NCBI GenBank assembly: GCA_030432755.1
Contig: JAUILZ010000009.1
Span: 1-64,000 of the forward strand
Direction: 5' to 3'
From: Gammaproteobacteria bacterium
Lineage (GTDB): Bacteria > Pseudomonadota > Gammaproteobacteria > Arenicellales > Poriferihabitantaceae
Length of the DNA stretch: 64,000 bases
Below, piece after piece: positions 1 through 8,528 of the stretch (its first letter is position 1; every line of letters starts with the position of its first letter). Both the position numbers and the translations under genes were made by a program. Below the pieces are notes generated by a model. The model made no database searches, had not been told where the DNA came from, and saw only the letters and a program-made list of their open reading frames with translations.

Positions 1-2
1 AC

Positions 3-716
3 CCCAATATCCTGCAGATCGAGAACGAGTTTTACGCCGTGATCCGCCCCAAGCAGGTGGCGGCCTCCGGCGAAAGCCCGTCCAGCGCTCTGCGCGATCG
101 CGGGGTACAGTACGTCGAGGTGCGGAGCCTCGACCTCGACCCGTTCGCGCCCATCGGGATCGACGCGCAGACCGTGCGATTCTTCGACCTGTTCCTGGTC
201 TACTGCCTGTTCAGTGGCATGGAACCCATCAGCCAGGAGGAACGCGCCACGGCCGGCGACAACCGGCAGCGCGTAGTGCTGGAGGGACGCCGCCCGGGGC
301 TCACCTTGGCGCTTGGCGGCCGGGAAGTTCCCTTTACCGAGGCCGCCAATTCGATCCTCGATCGGCTCGAGGCGGTCGCCACGATGATGGATGGCGTCGT
401 TGGCGGCGGGCTCTACCGCGAGACCCTGGAGGTCCAGCGCGACAAGGTGCGGGACAGCGAATTGACGCCGTCCGCGCGCGTGCTCGACGCCATGGCGAAG
501 GGATTCGACAGCTTTTTCTCCTTTGCCATGCACCAGGCGACAGAGCACGAACGCTTTTTCAAGGACTGGGTGATCGACGCGGAAACGGAGCGCCGCTATC
601 GCGAGGAGGCAACCGCCTCACTCGAGCGCCAGGCGGAGATCGAGGCGGCGGACACAATGACATTCGACGCCTTCCTTGCGGATTATTTCCGTCGCCAGAA
701 CGCGGACCGCGACTGA
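3..716 (+). CDS. gshA: Glutamate-cysteine ligase, C-terminal part (cut by window start)
   Basis: The first 237 codons visible are the C-terminal half of proteobacterial glutamate-cysteine ligase, the ATP-dependent first step of glutathione synthesis in the cytoplasm. The open frame runs from base 3 to a TGA at 714-716; the start lies outside the window. Recognisable family blocks are ENEFYAVIRPK at the very start, GVQYVEVRSLDLDPFAPIG (about visible residue 38), a LFLVYC block, VVLEGRRPGLTL, and a C-terminal EIEAADTMTFDAFL stretch that matches the end of E. coli-type GshA. A GTG at 39 is internal and should not be taken as the start. A GFA-family gene follows 34 bp later on the same strand; glutathione synthesis next to a formerly glutathione-linked family is suggestive only. 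Identification is by recalled family motifs and is firm. Confidence 0.92.
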   Translation, partial: PNILQIENEFYAVIRPKQVAASGESPSSALRDRGVQYVEVRSLDLDPFAPIGIDAQTVRFFDLFLVYCLFSGMEPISQEERATAGDNRQRVVLEGRRPGLTLALGGREVPFTEAANSILDRLEAVATMMDGVVGGGLYRETLEVQRDKVRDSELTPSARVLDAMAKGFDSFFSFAMHQATEHERFFKDWVIDAETERRYREEATASLERQAEIEAADTMTFDAFLADYFRRQNADRD

Positions 717-750
717 CACTGCACCATTCGACACTTCCGGGAATACCGAC

Positions 751-1146
751 ATGGCCAACATCCAGGGAAGCTGCCTCTGCGGCGGGATCCGCTTCGAAGC
801 CGACGCCATCGACGGCGCCGGCAGCGCCTGCCACTGCACCATGTGCCAGAAGGCCCACGGCGGCCCCTTCGGCGCCTACGTCACCCTCGATGGCGTTCAC
901 TGGCTGCAGGGCGAGGAACTGATCGCGGAATACCGGTCCAGCGAACACTGCTCGCGGACGTTCTGCAAAACCTGCGGCTCCACCCTCGAATTCCGCGACC
1001 GGCGCAAGCCGGAACACGTCTCCATGGCCATCAGCGCCCTCGACGGCGACCACGGCGGCCGCTACGGCTACCACATCTTCGCCGATGACAAGGCGGACTG
1101 GTACGACATCAACGACGGGTTGCCGACGTATCCGGCGGGAAACTGA
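751..1146 (+). CDS. GFA-family (CENP-V/glutathione-dependent formaldehyde-activating-like) zinc protein
   Basis: A 131-residue small zinc-binding protein of the GFA/CENP-V fold. The N-terminus carries GSCLCGGIRFEAD, followed by CHCTMCQK (residues about 30-37) and FCKTCGSTL (about 71-79), the Cys pattern that binds two structural/catalytic zincs in this family. The start at 751 is chosen because MANIQGSCLCGG fits family N-termini; upstream in-frame codons from 676 overlap the gshA end and look non-coding. Members are named after Gfa of Paracoccus, thought to join glutathione and formaldehyde, but most homologues have no proven activity. It follows gshA by 34 bp and could be co-transcribed. The specific substrate cannot be told from sequence. 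Confidence 0.85.
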   Translation: MANIQGSCLCGGIRFEADAIDGAGSACHCTMCQKAHGGPFGAYVTLDGVHWLQGEELIAEYRSSEHCSRTFCKTCGSTLEFRDRRKPEHVSMAISALDGDHGGRYGYHIFADDKADWYDINDGLPTYPAGN

Positions 1147-1203
1147 TTGCACCGGTAGCGGGTGACCGGGCTCCCGCGCACCTGCTGAGAGGCGCCTGTC
1201 GCC

Positions 1204-1560
1204 TCAGGTGCAGTTCCCGCGGGCAAAGTTCAGCCGCATAAACATCATCGCGACGATCCGGTTGGCGCCGATTTCCACGATCTCCAGGTTCTGACGCGTG
1301 GGTTTCAGCTTCAACATGGTGCCATCGATTTCGTAGCTGCCGTCGCTCATCTTGTCCGAGCTCTTGCTTGCCTGGTAGCTGAAGCTTCCCCCCTTTTGAA
1401 ACACGTAGCTGACGTTCTGCGGATCCTGCACACCGTCGTTCTCCATGTACTCGAGGCACCACGGACCCTCCAGGAATTCCTCGGTGAGTTCGACATTGGC
1501 CTGGGCAGGCAGGGCCAGCAGAGAGGCTGCGAGGAAAGCGTATCGGATCGGGTGGTTCAC
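1204..1560 (-). CDS. Small secreted protein of unknown function
   Basis: A 118-residue protein starting at a GTG (1560) that has a good ribosome site, AGGAG nine bases upstream. The first ~18 residues (NHPIRYAFLAASLLALPAQA after the start) form a signal peptide with an AQA cleavage site, so the mature protein is periplasmic or secreted. The mature part has two Cys (EGPWCLEY and the C-terminal GNCT), which could form one disulfide, and reads like a small beta-rich domain (GSYEIDGTMLKLKP). A longer frame from 1659 exists, but its N-terminal extension is Arg-rich and lies before the ribosome site. I do not recognise the family. It stands alone between the GFA gene and the tRNA. Confidence 0.65.
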   Translation of the reverse strand: MNHPIRYAFLAASLLALPAQANVELTEEFLEGPWCLEYMENDGVQDPQNVSYVFQKGGSFSYQASKSSDKMSDGSYEIDGTMLKLKPTRQNLEIVEIGANRIVAMMFMRLNFARGNCT

Positions 1561-1749
1561 GGGCTCGGTCTCCTGTAGTTCGGATTTGGACAAGTATCGC
1601 CAGATGCGCGGATCACTCGCAATCCTCGCGCGACGGCGCCATGCCGTGAATGTTGCCACTTTGCCCGCGGTACTGGAAGCACCTGCACGTCACGCCGCCA
1701 ACCCGCTCGCCCGCTTCGGTTAGAATCCGCCCCCTGAACGCATCGCGAT

Positions 1750-1826
1750 GCCCCGGTAGCTCAGCAGGATAGAGCAGCCGCCTCCTAAGCGGCAGGTCGC
1801 CGGTTCGAATCCGGCCTGGGGCACCA
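1750..1826 (+). tRNA. tRNA-Arg (anticodon CCU), CCA encoded
   Basis: A complete cloverleaf can be folded. The acceptor stem GCCCCGG pairs with CTGGGGC (one G-U pair), the D arm contains AGCTCAG, the anticodon stem GCCGC/GCGGC holds the loop CTCCTAA with anticodon CCT, and the T arm is GCCGG-TTCGAAT-CCGGC. The discriminator base is A and the 3' CCA is in the DNA. It decodes AGG arginine codons, which should be rare in a genome this GC-rich. Confidence 0.97.
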
Positions 1827-1832
1827 CCATTC

Positions 1833-1854
1833 GCAGGGTTGTTTCCCGCCCTGC
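1833..1854 (+). terminator. Stem-loop between tRNA-Arg and napC
   Basis: GCAGGG and CCCTGC form a perfect 6-bp stem with a 10-base loop just after the tRNA and before the convergent napC end. No T-run follows on either strand, so it may be only a weak or Rho-assisted terminator. Confidence 0.3.
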
Positions 1855-1857
1855 TCC

Positions 1858-2445
1858 CTACCAGCCCTCCACCCCGGCCATCGGCGGCAACTGGTGCGCA
1901 ATGCCCTTGTGGCAGTCGATGCAGGTCTTGGTGCCGTCCGCGAGCCCGGTGGAATGCGCCTGTTCCGCGCGCGGGCTCTGGCGGGTGAAATCCATATACT
2001 CGAAGTCATGGCAGTTGCGGCATTCGAGGGAGTCGTTCGCCTTGAAGCGGGCCCATTCACGGCTCGCGAGTTCCAGGCGCTTCTCGAGGAACTTCTCCCG
2101 CGTGTCGATGGTGCCGAAGATCTTTCCCCAGACCTCTTTCGACGCCTGCACCTTGCGCGCGATCTTGTTGGTCCACTCGTGGGGCACGTGGCAGTCCGGG
2201 CAGGTGGCGCGCACCCCGGAACGGTTGGTGTAGTGGATGGTGGTCTTCAGTTCCTCGTAGACGTTGTTCTCCATCTCGTGACAGCCAATGCAGAACGGCT
2301 CGGTGTTGGTCAGTTCGAGCGCGGTGTTGAATCCACCCCAGAACAGGATGCCGGCGATGAAACCACCGATGGTGAGGAAGCCGAGGCTGAAGTACCTGCT
2401 CGGCCGGGACAGGGTCACCCAGCCACGCTTGATCATTGCCCACAT
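1858..2445 (-). CDS. napC: Tetrahaem cytochrome c NapC/NirT family quinol dehydrogenase
   Basis: A 195-residue membrane-anchored tetrahaem c-type cytochrome that takes electrons from quinol and passes them to the periplasmic NapAB nitrate reductase. One N-terminal membrane helix (about residues 18-40) is followed by four CxxCH haem sites: CIGCH (52-56), CPDCH (82-86), CRNCH (142-146) and CIDCH (175-179). Length and haem spacing match NapC. It is the last gene of the napEDABC operon, 15 bp after napB. With no napGH in this operon, NapC is the expected quinol-oxidising partner. Confidence 0.95.
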   Translation of the reverse strand: MWAMIKRGWVTLSRPSRYFSLGFLTIGGFIAGILFWGGFNTALELTNTEPFCIGCHEMENNVYEELKTTIHYTNRSGVRATCPDCHVPHEWTNKIARKVQASKEVWGKIFGTIDTREKFLEKRLELASREWARFKANDSLECRNCHDFEYMDFTRQSPRAEQAHSTGLADGTKTCIDCHKGIAHQLPPMAGVEGW

Positions 2446-2460
2446 CGCGCGAATCCCGGA

Positions 2461-2916
2461 CTACTGCGCGGCGGAGGTGCGCGCGATGATGTCGTCCACG
2501 TCCTCGAAGGTGTTCTCCACGAGGGGATTGCCCGGAAACTGGGCGACGTGGCACTGACTGCAGAAGTAGCGCCGCGGCGACACCTCGGCGAGGAAGTTGC
2601 CGTCGCGGTCCATGTAATGGGTCACGCTGACCATCGGCGCCTGGGATGCCTCGGTGCGCCGTCGGCTGTGGCAGGAAAGGCAGCGATTGGTGTTGAGATC
2701 CACCTGGTAGCCATCGATCTTGTGCGGAATGGTGGGCGGCTGCATCGGGTAGTTGCGCTTGCGCCGAATGTCCGTGTTCTCGGTCTGCTCCATGCGCGGC
2801 GCCGGGGGTTCCTCGGCGATGGGGTAATCGCCACGCATGGCGTCGATGTTCTGCGCGAGCGCCAGCGTGGAAGTGAATGCGAGCGCAAGCGTCAGCGTGG
2901 TCAGCGGTCTGATCAT
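2461..2916 (-). CDS. napB: Dihaem cytochrome c subunit of periplasmic nitrate reductase
   Basis: A 151-residue periplasmic electron-transfer subunit that passes electrons from NapC to NapA. An N-terminal signal peptide ends near ALAQ (residue ~22). Two haem sites are present, CLSCH (79-83) and CSQCH (119-123), with the His-containing blocks typical of NapB between them. There are two consecutive ATG codons (2919 and 2916). GGAGG lies five bases before the second, so 2916 is the better start. It is 9 bp downstream of napA. Confidence 0.95.
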   Translation of the reverse strand: MIRPLTTLTLALAFTSTLALAQNIDAMRGDYPIAEEPPAPRMEQTENTDIRRKRNYPMQPPTIPHKIDGYQVDLNTNRCLSCHSRRRTEASQAPMVSVTHYMDRDGNFLAEVSPRRYFCSQCHVAQFPGNPLVENTFEDVDDIIARTSAAQ

Positions 2917-2925
2917 CATCGCCTC

Positions 2926-5421
2926 CTACACCGCCTCGATGCGCACCGCGCATTTCTTGAAATCGGTTTGCTTTGAAATCGGGTCGGTGGCGTCCAGGGT
3001 GACCTTGTTGATCAACTGGCTGGCATCGAACCAGGGAACGAACACCAGGCCGCGGGGCGGCTTGTTGCGGCCCCGGGTCTCGACCCGCGTGCGCATCTCG
3101 CCGCGGCGGGAGACCAGGCGTACCTCGGTGCCGCGCCGCCAGCCATTCTCGCTCGCATCATCCGGATGCATGTAAACAAGCGCATTCGGCACTGCGTGGT
3201 ACAGCTCGGGCACGCGCCTCGTCATCGAGCCGGAATGCCAATGCTCCAGCACACGGCCGGTGGCGAGCCAGAATGGATACTCCTCGTCAGGCGATTCCGC
3301 CGGCGGTTCGTAGGGCAAGGCAAAAATGATCGCGCGCTTGTCCTCGTGGCCGTAAAACTCGAACTCGCTGCCGGGGGTGACGTAAGGATCCGAGCCCTCA
3401 CGGAAACGCCAGAGCGTCTCCTTGCCGTCCACCACCGGCCAGCGCAGGCCGCGTTCCTCGTGGTAACGATCGAATGGAGCGAGGTCGTGGCCATGGCCGC
3501 GGCCGAACCTGGCGTATTCCTCGAACAGGCCCTTCTGTACATAGAAACCGAAGGCCTCGGATTCCGCGTTGGCATACTCGGGATTGCGATCCGACAACGG
3601 ATACTGGTCGACCTGGCCGTTGGCGTAGAGCACGTCGAAGAGTGTCTTGCCACGATAGTCCGGGTTGGCATCGAGGATCTCCGCCGGCCAGACCTCGTCG
3701 GTGGTGAAGCGCTTCGAGAACTCCATGACCTGCCAGAGGTCGGAACGCGACTCGCCCGGCGCGTCGATGAGCTGGTGCCAGAACTGGGTACGGCGCTCCG
3801 CGTTGCCGTAGGCGCCTTCCTTCTCCACCCACATGGCCGTGGGCAGGATCAGGTCCGCGGCCTGGGCGGTCACCGTGGGGTAGGCGTCCGACACGACGAT
3901 GAAGTTGTCCGGATTGCGGTAACCGGGGTAACCCTCCTCCACCAGGTTCGCCGCCGCCTGCATGTTGTTGTTGACCTGGACCCAGTAGGCGTTGATTACG
4001 CCGTCGCGCAACATGCGGTTCTGCTGCACCGCGTGGAAACCGGGTTTCTCCGGAATGACACCTTCGGGCAGCTTCCAGATTTCCTCGGCGATCGCGCGAT
4101 GCTTGGGGTTGTTGACCACCATGTCCGCGGGCAGCCGGTGGGAGAAGGTCCCCACCTCGCGCGCGGTGCCGCAGGCCGACGGCTGGCCAGTGAGCGAAAA
4201 CGGGCTGTTGCCCGGGGTGGCGATCTTTCCGGTCAGCAGGTGGATGTTGTAGACCAGGTTATTGCACCACACGCCGCGGGTATGCTGGTTGAACCCCATG
4301 GTCCAGAACGACGTGACCTTGCGCTCGGGGTCGGCGTAGAGCTCCGCCAGCGCGCGCAGCTTGTCGACGCTTACGCCGGAAAGTTCGGAAACAGATTGTT
4401 CGTCGTAGACGCTGACGAATTCCGCGTACTCGTCGAAAGACATCGGTTCGGCACCGCCGGCCTTTTCCGCGTTGGCGGCTCGCTGCTCCAGCGGATGATC
4501 GGGCCGCAGGCCGTAGCCGATGTCCGGGTTGCCGCGCTTGAAATTGGTGTGTTTGTCGACGAAATCGCGATTCACCCTGTCATTGGCGATGATGTAGTTG
4601 GCGATGTAGTTGAGGATCGCGAGATCGGTTTGCGGCGTGAACACGATCGGCAGGTCGGCGAGTTCAAAGCTCCGGTTCTCGAACGTCGACATCACCGCCA
4701 CCTGGACATGGGGCGCCGACAGCCGGCGGTCGGTTACCCGGGTCCAGAGGATGGGATGCATCTCCGCCATGTTGGAGCCCCAGAGGACGAATGCGTCGGC
4801 GGCCTCGATGTCGTCATAGCAGCCCATGGGCTCGTCGATGCCGAAGGTGCGCATGAAGCCGGCCACCGCCGAGGCCATGCAGTGGCGCGCGTTGGGGTCG
4901 ATGTTGTTGGAGCGGAACCCGGCCTTGTAGAGTTTCGCCGCGGCGTAGCCCTCCCATACCGTCCACTGGCCCGAACCGAACATGCCCACCGCCGTGGGTC
5001 CTTTCTCGCGTAGCGCTTCCTTGAACTTCTCCTCCATGATGTCGAAGGCCTGCTCCCAGGACACCTGCGTGAACTCACCCTCCTTGTGGTACTTGCCGTC
5101 GCGCATCCGCAGCTGTGGATGGGTCAGGCGATCGGCTCCGTACATGATCTTGGAGAGGAAGTAGCCCTTCACGCAGTTGAGGCCGCGATTGACCTCCGCG
5201 CGGATGTCGCCGTGGGTCGCGACCACCTGCCCCGCCTTGACCGCCACGTTGACGCCGCAGCCGGTGCCACAGAACCGGCACGGCGCCTTGGACCACTTGA
5301 GCTGCGTGAACTCGGAGTCGGTCACCAGGTTGGTGGCGCCGGCAGGCAACGTGAGTCCTGCCGCCGCCGCGGCCCCCGAAAGGGCGGACGACTTGATGAA
5401 GTCTCGCCGGGTCATGGTCAT
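2926..5421 (-). CDS. napA: Periplasmic nitrate reductase, molybdopterin catalytic subunit
   Basis: An 831-residue Mo-bis-MGD enzyme that reduces nitrate to nitrite in the periplasm. It begins with a Tat signal (TRRDFIK at residues 4-10, then a hydrophobic stretch). The [4Fe-4S] site is C48-x2-C51-x3-C55-x27-C83, and the Mo ligand Cys181 sits in [10 protein letters not shown], the pattern that separates NapA from Ser- or Asp-ligated relatives. Length is that of the E. coli protein. The start codon overlaps the napD stop by four bases (ATGA), so the two are translationally coupled. Nothing is missing from the active-site blocks. Confidence 0.97.
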   Translation of the reverse strand: MTMTRRDFIKSSALSGAAAAAGLTLPAGATNLVTDSEFTQLKWSKAPCRFCGTGCGVNVAVKAGQVVATHGDIRAEVNRGLNCVKGYFLSKIMYGADRLTHPQLRMRDGKYHKEGEFTQVSWEQAFDIMEEKFKEALREKGPTAVGMFGSGQWTVWEGYAAAKLYKAGFRSNNIDPNARHCMASAVAGFMRTFGIDEPMGCYDDIEAADAFVLWGSNMAEMHPILWTRVTDRRLSAPHVQVAVMSTFENRSFELADLPIVFTPQTDLAILNYIANYIIANDRVNRDFVDKHTNFKRGNPDIGYGLRPDHPLEQRAANAEKAGGAEPMSFDEYAEFVSVYDEQSVSELSGVSVDKLRALAELYADPERKVTSFWTMGFNQHTRGVWCNNLVYNIHLLTGKIATPGNSPFSLTGQPSACGTAREVGTFSHRLPADMVVNNPKHRAIAEEIWKLPEGVIPEKPGFHAVQQNRMLRDGVINAYWVQVNNNMQAAANLVEEGYPGYRNPDNFIVVSDAYPTVTAQAADLILPTAMWVEKEGAYGNAERRTQFWHQLIDAPGESRSDLWQVMEFSKRFTTDEVWPAEILDANPDYRGKTLFDVLYANGQVDQYPLSDRNPEYANAESEAFGFYVQKGLFEEYARFGRGHGHDLAPFDRYHEERGLRWPVVDGKETLWRFREGSDPYVTPGSEFEFYGHEDKRAIIFALPYEPPAESPDEEYPFWLATGRVLEHWHSGSMTRRVPELYHAVPNALVYMHPDDASENGWRRGTEVRLVSRRGEMRTRVETRGRNKPPRGLVFVPWFDASQLINKVTLDATDPISKQTDFKKCAVRIEAV

Positions 5422-5690
5422 GCGGGCATCTCCTGGTTCAGTGATTCCGTGTCTTCGCAGTGGTGATAGACGAGGTTGACGCCGATCACCCCGGACATCC
5501 GGTTGATGTTATCGATGAGTTGCGCGAGCGCTGCCTCGGAGTGAGTCTCGGCTACGACCACGAGCTTTCCACGGGCATCGCCAAGGGGTGTTTCCACGCC
5601 GGGCAGGTTCTGCAGCGCGGGCAACAACGTGTCGTGCACTGCCGGGCGGTACTGCACCACGAGGCTCGAGATATGGGATTCCGTGTTCAT
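5418..5690 (-). CDS. napD: NapD, Tat-signal chaperone for NapA
   Basis: A 90-residue cytoplasmic chaperone of the NapD family, which binds the twin-arginine signal of NapA until cofactor insertion is done. The start MNTESHISS at 5690 is preferred over the longer frame from 5735, whose extra residues overlap the napE 3' end region. It shows the family pattern HISSLVVQ near the N-terminus, [21 protein letters not shown] in the middle and VNLVYHH near the end, a ferredoxin-like fold. It overlaps napA by four bases and starts 13 bp after napE. Confidence 0.93.
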   Translation of the reverse strand: MNTESHISSLVVQYRPAVHDTLLPALQNLPGVETPLGDARGKLVVVAETHSEAALAQLIDNINRMSGVIGVNLVYHHCEDTESLNQEMPA

Positions 5691-5703
5691 CGTTTGCAAT
5701 CGC

Positions 5704-5853
5704 TCATCCGGTGGGTGGTCCCGGCGGACCACCAATCATGTGACTGATCCAGATCAGGAGGCCATAACCGCCGACGATCGCCACCGACAGCAGCGGTGCG
5801 AGAAACACGGTGAGAAACAGGAAAACTCGCAGTTCCCGCTTCTTTTCCTGCAT
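5704..5853 (-). CDS. napE: NapE, small membrane protein of the nap operon
   Basis: A 49-residue protein that translates as a basic N-terminus (MQEKKRELRVF) followed by one membrane helix (FLTVFLAPLLSVAIVGGYGL) and a short tail ending PPGPPTG. This matches the NapE family, a single-helix protein of unknown role encoded first in many nap operons. The ATG at 5853 has GAGGG seven bases upstream; an in-frame ATG at 5871 would add six residues but has no ribosome site. It begins the operon napE-napD-napA-napB-napC. Confidence 0.88.
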   Translation of the reverse strand: MQEKKRELRVFLFLTVFLAPLLSVAIVGGYGLLIWISHMIGGPPGPPTG

Positions 5854-5957
5854 GTCGTTACCCTCGATCATGGCGCCGTTGTCATTCGTTTGCGACCAGA
5901 CTAACGCAGAGATGTTTCAGCGGCAAGTCGGATCAGGGAGGCCACGAAACTCAATCC

Positions 5958-5976
5958 GCTAACGATAATCATTTCT
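5958..5976. promoter_or_regulatory. Possible Fur-type box upstream of nap
   Basis: The stretch contains GATAATCATT and matches 14 of 19 positions of the classical Fur box when aligned by eye. It lies 105 bp before napE and 109 bp before the divergent hydrolase gene. The site could equally be an AT-rich promoter element; one by-eye match in 64 kb is not strong evidence. Confidence 0.25.
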
Positions 5977-6084
5977 ACGAGCAACCTGGTGCGATCCCCC
6001 GGATGGCTGTATTGGCACTACCGTTACTCCGCACGCTATCGCACAATTGCGCCCCGACTCGCAACACATCACACACAAATTTCC

Positions 6085-6681
6085 ATGTCCGAAGCAAAGA
6101 CCCTGTTCGAGATGGCCGGCGCCGATCTCACTCCCGCGCGGGTGGCCGATGCCGCCCTGGTACTCATCGACCTCCAAAACGAATACCGCGCGGGCCCCAT
6201 CGCCGTGAGCAATGCCGAAGCAGGTATCGGCCAGGCGGCAAGGTTACTCGCTGCGGCGCGCGAACAGGGTTCTCCGGTATTCCACGTCGCCCACCGCGGC
6301 CAGCCTGGCAGCCTGTTCGATCGCGATGCCGAGCGCGGTCAGATCGCCGACGCGTTGACCCCGGCGGAGGATGAAACGATGGTCGAGAAAGGCCTGCCCA
6401 ATGCCTTCGCGCATACCGAACTCGCAGCGCTGCTCGAGGCCACCGGGCGAAAGAACCTCGTGCTTGCAGGCTTCATGACCCACATGTGCGTGAGCTCCAC
6501 CGCGCGCGCGGCGGTGGATCTCGGCTACCGGGTCACCATCGCCGAACCCGCCTGCGGCACCCGCGACCTGCCTGATGGCACAGGCGGAGTCGTTCCCGCG
6601 GCCACGCTACACCAGGTGGCGCTCGCGGAACTCGCCGATCGTTTCGCGATTGTGGCCCGGGAACTCGATGCCCTTCTCTGA
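6085..6681 (+). CDS. Isochorismatase-like cysteine hydrolase
   Basis: A 198-residue protein of the isochorismatase-like/cysteine hydrolase superfamily, which includes nicotinamidases, N-carbamoylsarcosine amidases and isochorismatases. The catalytic triad is visible: Asp29 in LVLIDLQNEY, Lys102 in MVEKGLPNAF and the nucleophile Cys135 in FMTHMCVSSTARAA. The start MSEAKTLFE at 6085 fits family N-termini; the longer frame from 5989 runs through the nap promoter region. The substrate cannot be assigned. It is transcribed divergently from nap. Confidence 0.85.
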   Translation: MSEAKTLFEMAGADLTPARVADAALVLIDLQNEYRAGPIAVSNAEAGIGQAARLLAAAREQGSPVFHVAHRGQPGSLFDRDAERGQIADALTPAEDETMVEKGLPNAFAHTELAALLEATGRKNLVLAGFMTHMCVSSTARAAVDLGYRVTIAEPACGTRDLPDGTGGVVPAATLHQVALAELADRFAIVARELDALL

Positions 6682-6690
6682 CTCCGGGGC

Positions 6691-7317
6691 CTAGTAGAGT
6701 TTGTACTCGCTATCGACGACGAAATCCCGGTCGTTGAACCAGCAGCTGAACTCGATCCGGTTGCCGCGTGAGTGGTCCCACGAGACCCTGCCGCTTCCAT
6801 AGAGTTCGTCGCCCTCGGACTGGCTGTCCCTGATATGCACCGAGGCGGTCTTGTGATGATCCCGGCGTAACCGGCGTGACAGTTCGTCGCTGCAATCATC
6901 CTCGCGGTGTGACTTGTCGCTTCCCGACGAACTGCGGGCCGCGGCAACCAGCGCGGCTATCGCCAGGCCCGCGCCGATGGCGACCGCCGCTTTCTTGCTG
7001 TCGCTGGTGTCGTCATCATCGTCGTCATGGTAGCGACTGTGCGAACCTTCGTAGTGATAGGAGCGCACCTGGCCTTCCTGGATGGTGCAGTCGAAGCGAT
7101 CGTAGTCACCACGATGGCCGACCCTCCCATGGATTTTCCACTTGTGATGGCCCAGTTGCTCGGCCCACACGTTGCGAAAGTCATCCAGGTGGTACTCGTC
7201 CGTGATCTTGCCCTTGCAGACCCTGGTTGCATAATCCTCGTCCGCATGCGCGGTTGCCTGCAAGGCCAGCGCCAGTGTCGCGCAGGACAGCCAACTTGTT
7301 GCTTTCGTCATTTTCAT
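6691..7317 (-). CDS. Secreted His/Asp-rich protein with internal hydrophobic segment
   Basis: A 208-residue protein with a signal peptide (MKMTKATSWLSCATLALALQATAHA, in two readable parts) cleaved after AHA. The start at 7317 has a GAGGAG ribosome site; the longer frame from 7410 extends beyond it. The mature protein has an N-terminal domain with Cys (VCKGKITDEYHL), a low-complexity patch YHDDDDDDTSDSKK (about residues 98-112), a hydrophobic Ala-rich segment (AAVAIGAGLAIAALVAAA) that could cross a membrane, then a second domain with a C-terminal CWFNDRDF block. The acidic/His patch could bind divalent metals, but that is inference. No family is recognised. It converges with the hydrolase gene. 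Confidence 0.65.
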   Translation of the reverse strand: MKMTKATSWLSCATLALALQATAHADEDYATRVCKGKITDEYHLDDFRNVWAEQLGHHKWKIHGRVGHRGDYDRFDCTIQEGQVRSYHYEGSHSRYHDDDDDDTSDSKKAAVAIGAGLAIAALVAAARSSSGSDKSHREDDCSDELSRRLRRDHHKTASVHIRDSQSEGDELYGSGRVSWDHSRGNRIEFSCWFNDRDFVVDSEYKLY

Positions 7318-7422
7318 TCTCTCAGGTCTCCTCATTGGTTCACTTGAAAGTGTCACAAAATTATACCGAAAGCGCATGACACGTTTCCGATACGCAGGAA
7401 TTGTCTCCACTCCGCCATGTTA

Positions 7423-8481
7423 CTAACCGCTCGTTCCCCCCGCGCGCCACGTCGCGGGACTGGTCCCCACTTCACGCCGGAACGCCCGGCTGAACGCGGA
7501 CTCGGAGGCATATCCCACCTCGAGTGCCACAGCCTGTACCCGGGCGCCGGGGTGACGCAGGCGCTCGGCGGCGAGTTGCATTCTCCAGCGGGCCAGGTAC
7601 TGCATCGGTGGTGCGCCGACCAGGCGGGTGAAGCGTTCCGCCAGCGCGGAGCGGGACGCGCCGGCGCTGGTTGACAGGCGTTCCAGCGTCCAGGGATGCG
7701 CCACGTTTCCATGCAATAAAGCGAGCGCGCGACCAACCAGCGGGTCGCGCAGCCCCCGTAACCAGCCTGCGTCTTCGACTGCTTCACTCGCCAGGTAGCG
7801 GCGCAGTATCTCGATAAACATCACCTCGCTCAGGCGCAGCAACAGGCAGCGCTCGCCGCCACGGGTTCGGCCAGACTCGGTAAGGGCGAGTTGCACCAGC
7901 GTCGTAAGAGGATCGCCGCCGTTTTTTGGCGCCGGGACGCGAAGCGCCGCTGGCAGCGCGGACAGTAACGGGTGTCCCGGCAGCGCATTGCAGCCGAGGA
8001 AACCGCAGACGAGGCGTTTTCGATCCGGCCCCTGGCCGCCGTCGCGTATTACCGCCGGCGCCTCCATTCCAGCAATGGCTGCCAGTGCGCCGAGGGATTC
8101 CTGCTGTTCCGCTTCCGTGGGCGCGACGGGTTCGCTGGCGATCTTGTAGGCGTCCCCGCGGGGCAACACGAGGGTGTCACCGGTTTCCAGCCGCAGGGGT
8201 TCCTGGCCCTCGACAACGGCCCAGCACGGCCCCTCGGTCACAATATGGAAGGACAGCATGCGGCGGGTGGCCGGAAGCAGGCGACGGCTGAGCCGGGCGC
8301 CGTCCGCCACGCCAACGCCATAGGGCGCGGCAGGCTCCCAGAAGAAGAACAACGCGCCCTCCAGGCGCACCGCCTCGAGCACGTCGGAGACCGGGTCCGG
8401 CGAGGCCTGCAAACCTGTCTGCGGGTCCCCGGACGATCGGTCAACGGATGCGGACGCCCTGCCATGTTCTCCCTGTGCCAT
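7423..8481 (-). CDS. AraC-family transcriptional regulator with N-terminal cupin
   Basis: A 352-residue regulator. The N-terminal half is a cupin-type sensing domain (SFHIVTEGPCWAVVEGQEPLRLETGDTLVLPRGD, in pieces), and the last ~100 residues are the two-helix-turn-helix AraC DNA-binding domain, with TLERLSTSAGASRSALAERF and the second-helix signature AVALEVGYASESAFSRAFRR. This layout is common in AraC regulators that control a neighbouring divergent gene. The start MAQGEHG at 8481 leaves 47 bp to the divergent methyltransferase start; a start at 8517 would overlap its ribosome site. The ligand is unknown. Likely target: the adjacent methyltransferase and itself. Confidence 0.88.
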   Translation of the reverse strand: MAQGEHGRASASVDRSSGDPQTGLQASPDPVSDVLEAVRLEGALFFFWEPAAPYGVGVADGARLSRRLLPATRRMLSFHIVTEGPCWAVVEGQEPLRLETGDTLVLPRGDAYKIASEPVAPTEAEQQESLGALAAIAGMEAPAVIRDGGQGPDRKRLVCGFLGCNALPGHPLLSALPAALRVPAPKNGGDPLTTLVQLALTESGRTRGGERCLLLRLSEVMFIEILRRYLASEAVEDAGWLRGLRDPLVGRALALLHGNVAHPWTLERLSTSAGASRSALAERFTRLVGAPPMQYLARWRMQLAAERLRHPGARVQAVALEVGYASESAFSRAFRREVGTSPATWRAGGTSG

Positions 8482-8528
8482 GGCCACTAGTATGGGTGGA
8501 AACGGATTCCCTGCCAATGGAGGACATC

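Noticed and set aside
1750..1826. Integration site at the tRNA gene
   Set aside because: No integrase gene and no repeat of the tRNA 3' end was found nearby.
3166..5013. A 615-codon plus-strand frame opposite napA
   Set aside because: It is the antisense shadow of napA in GC-rich DNA, its text is Arg/His/Val-rich without motifs, and the NapA frame has every catalytic residue.
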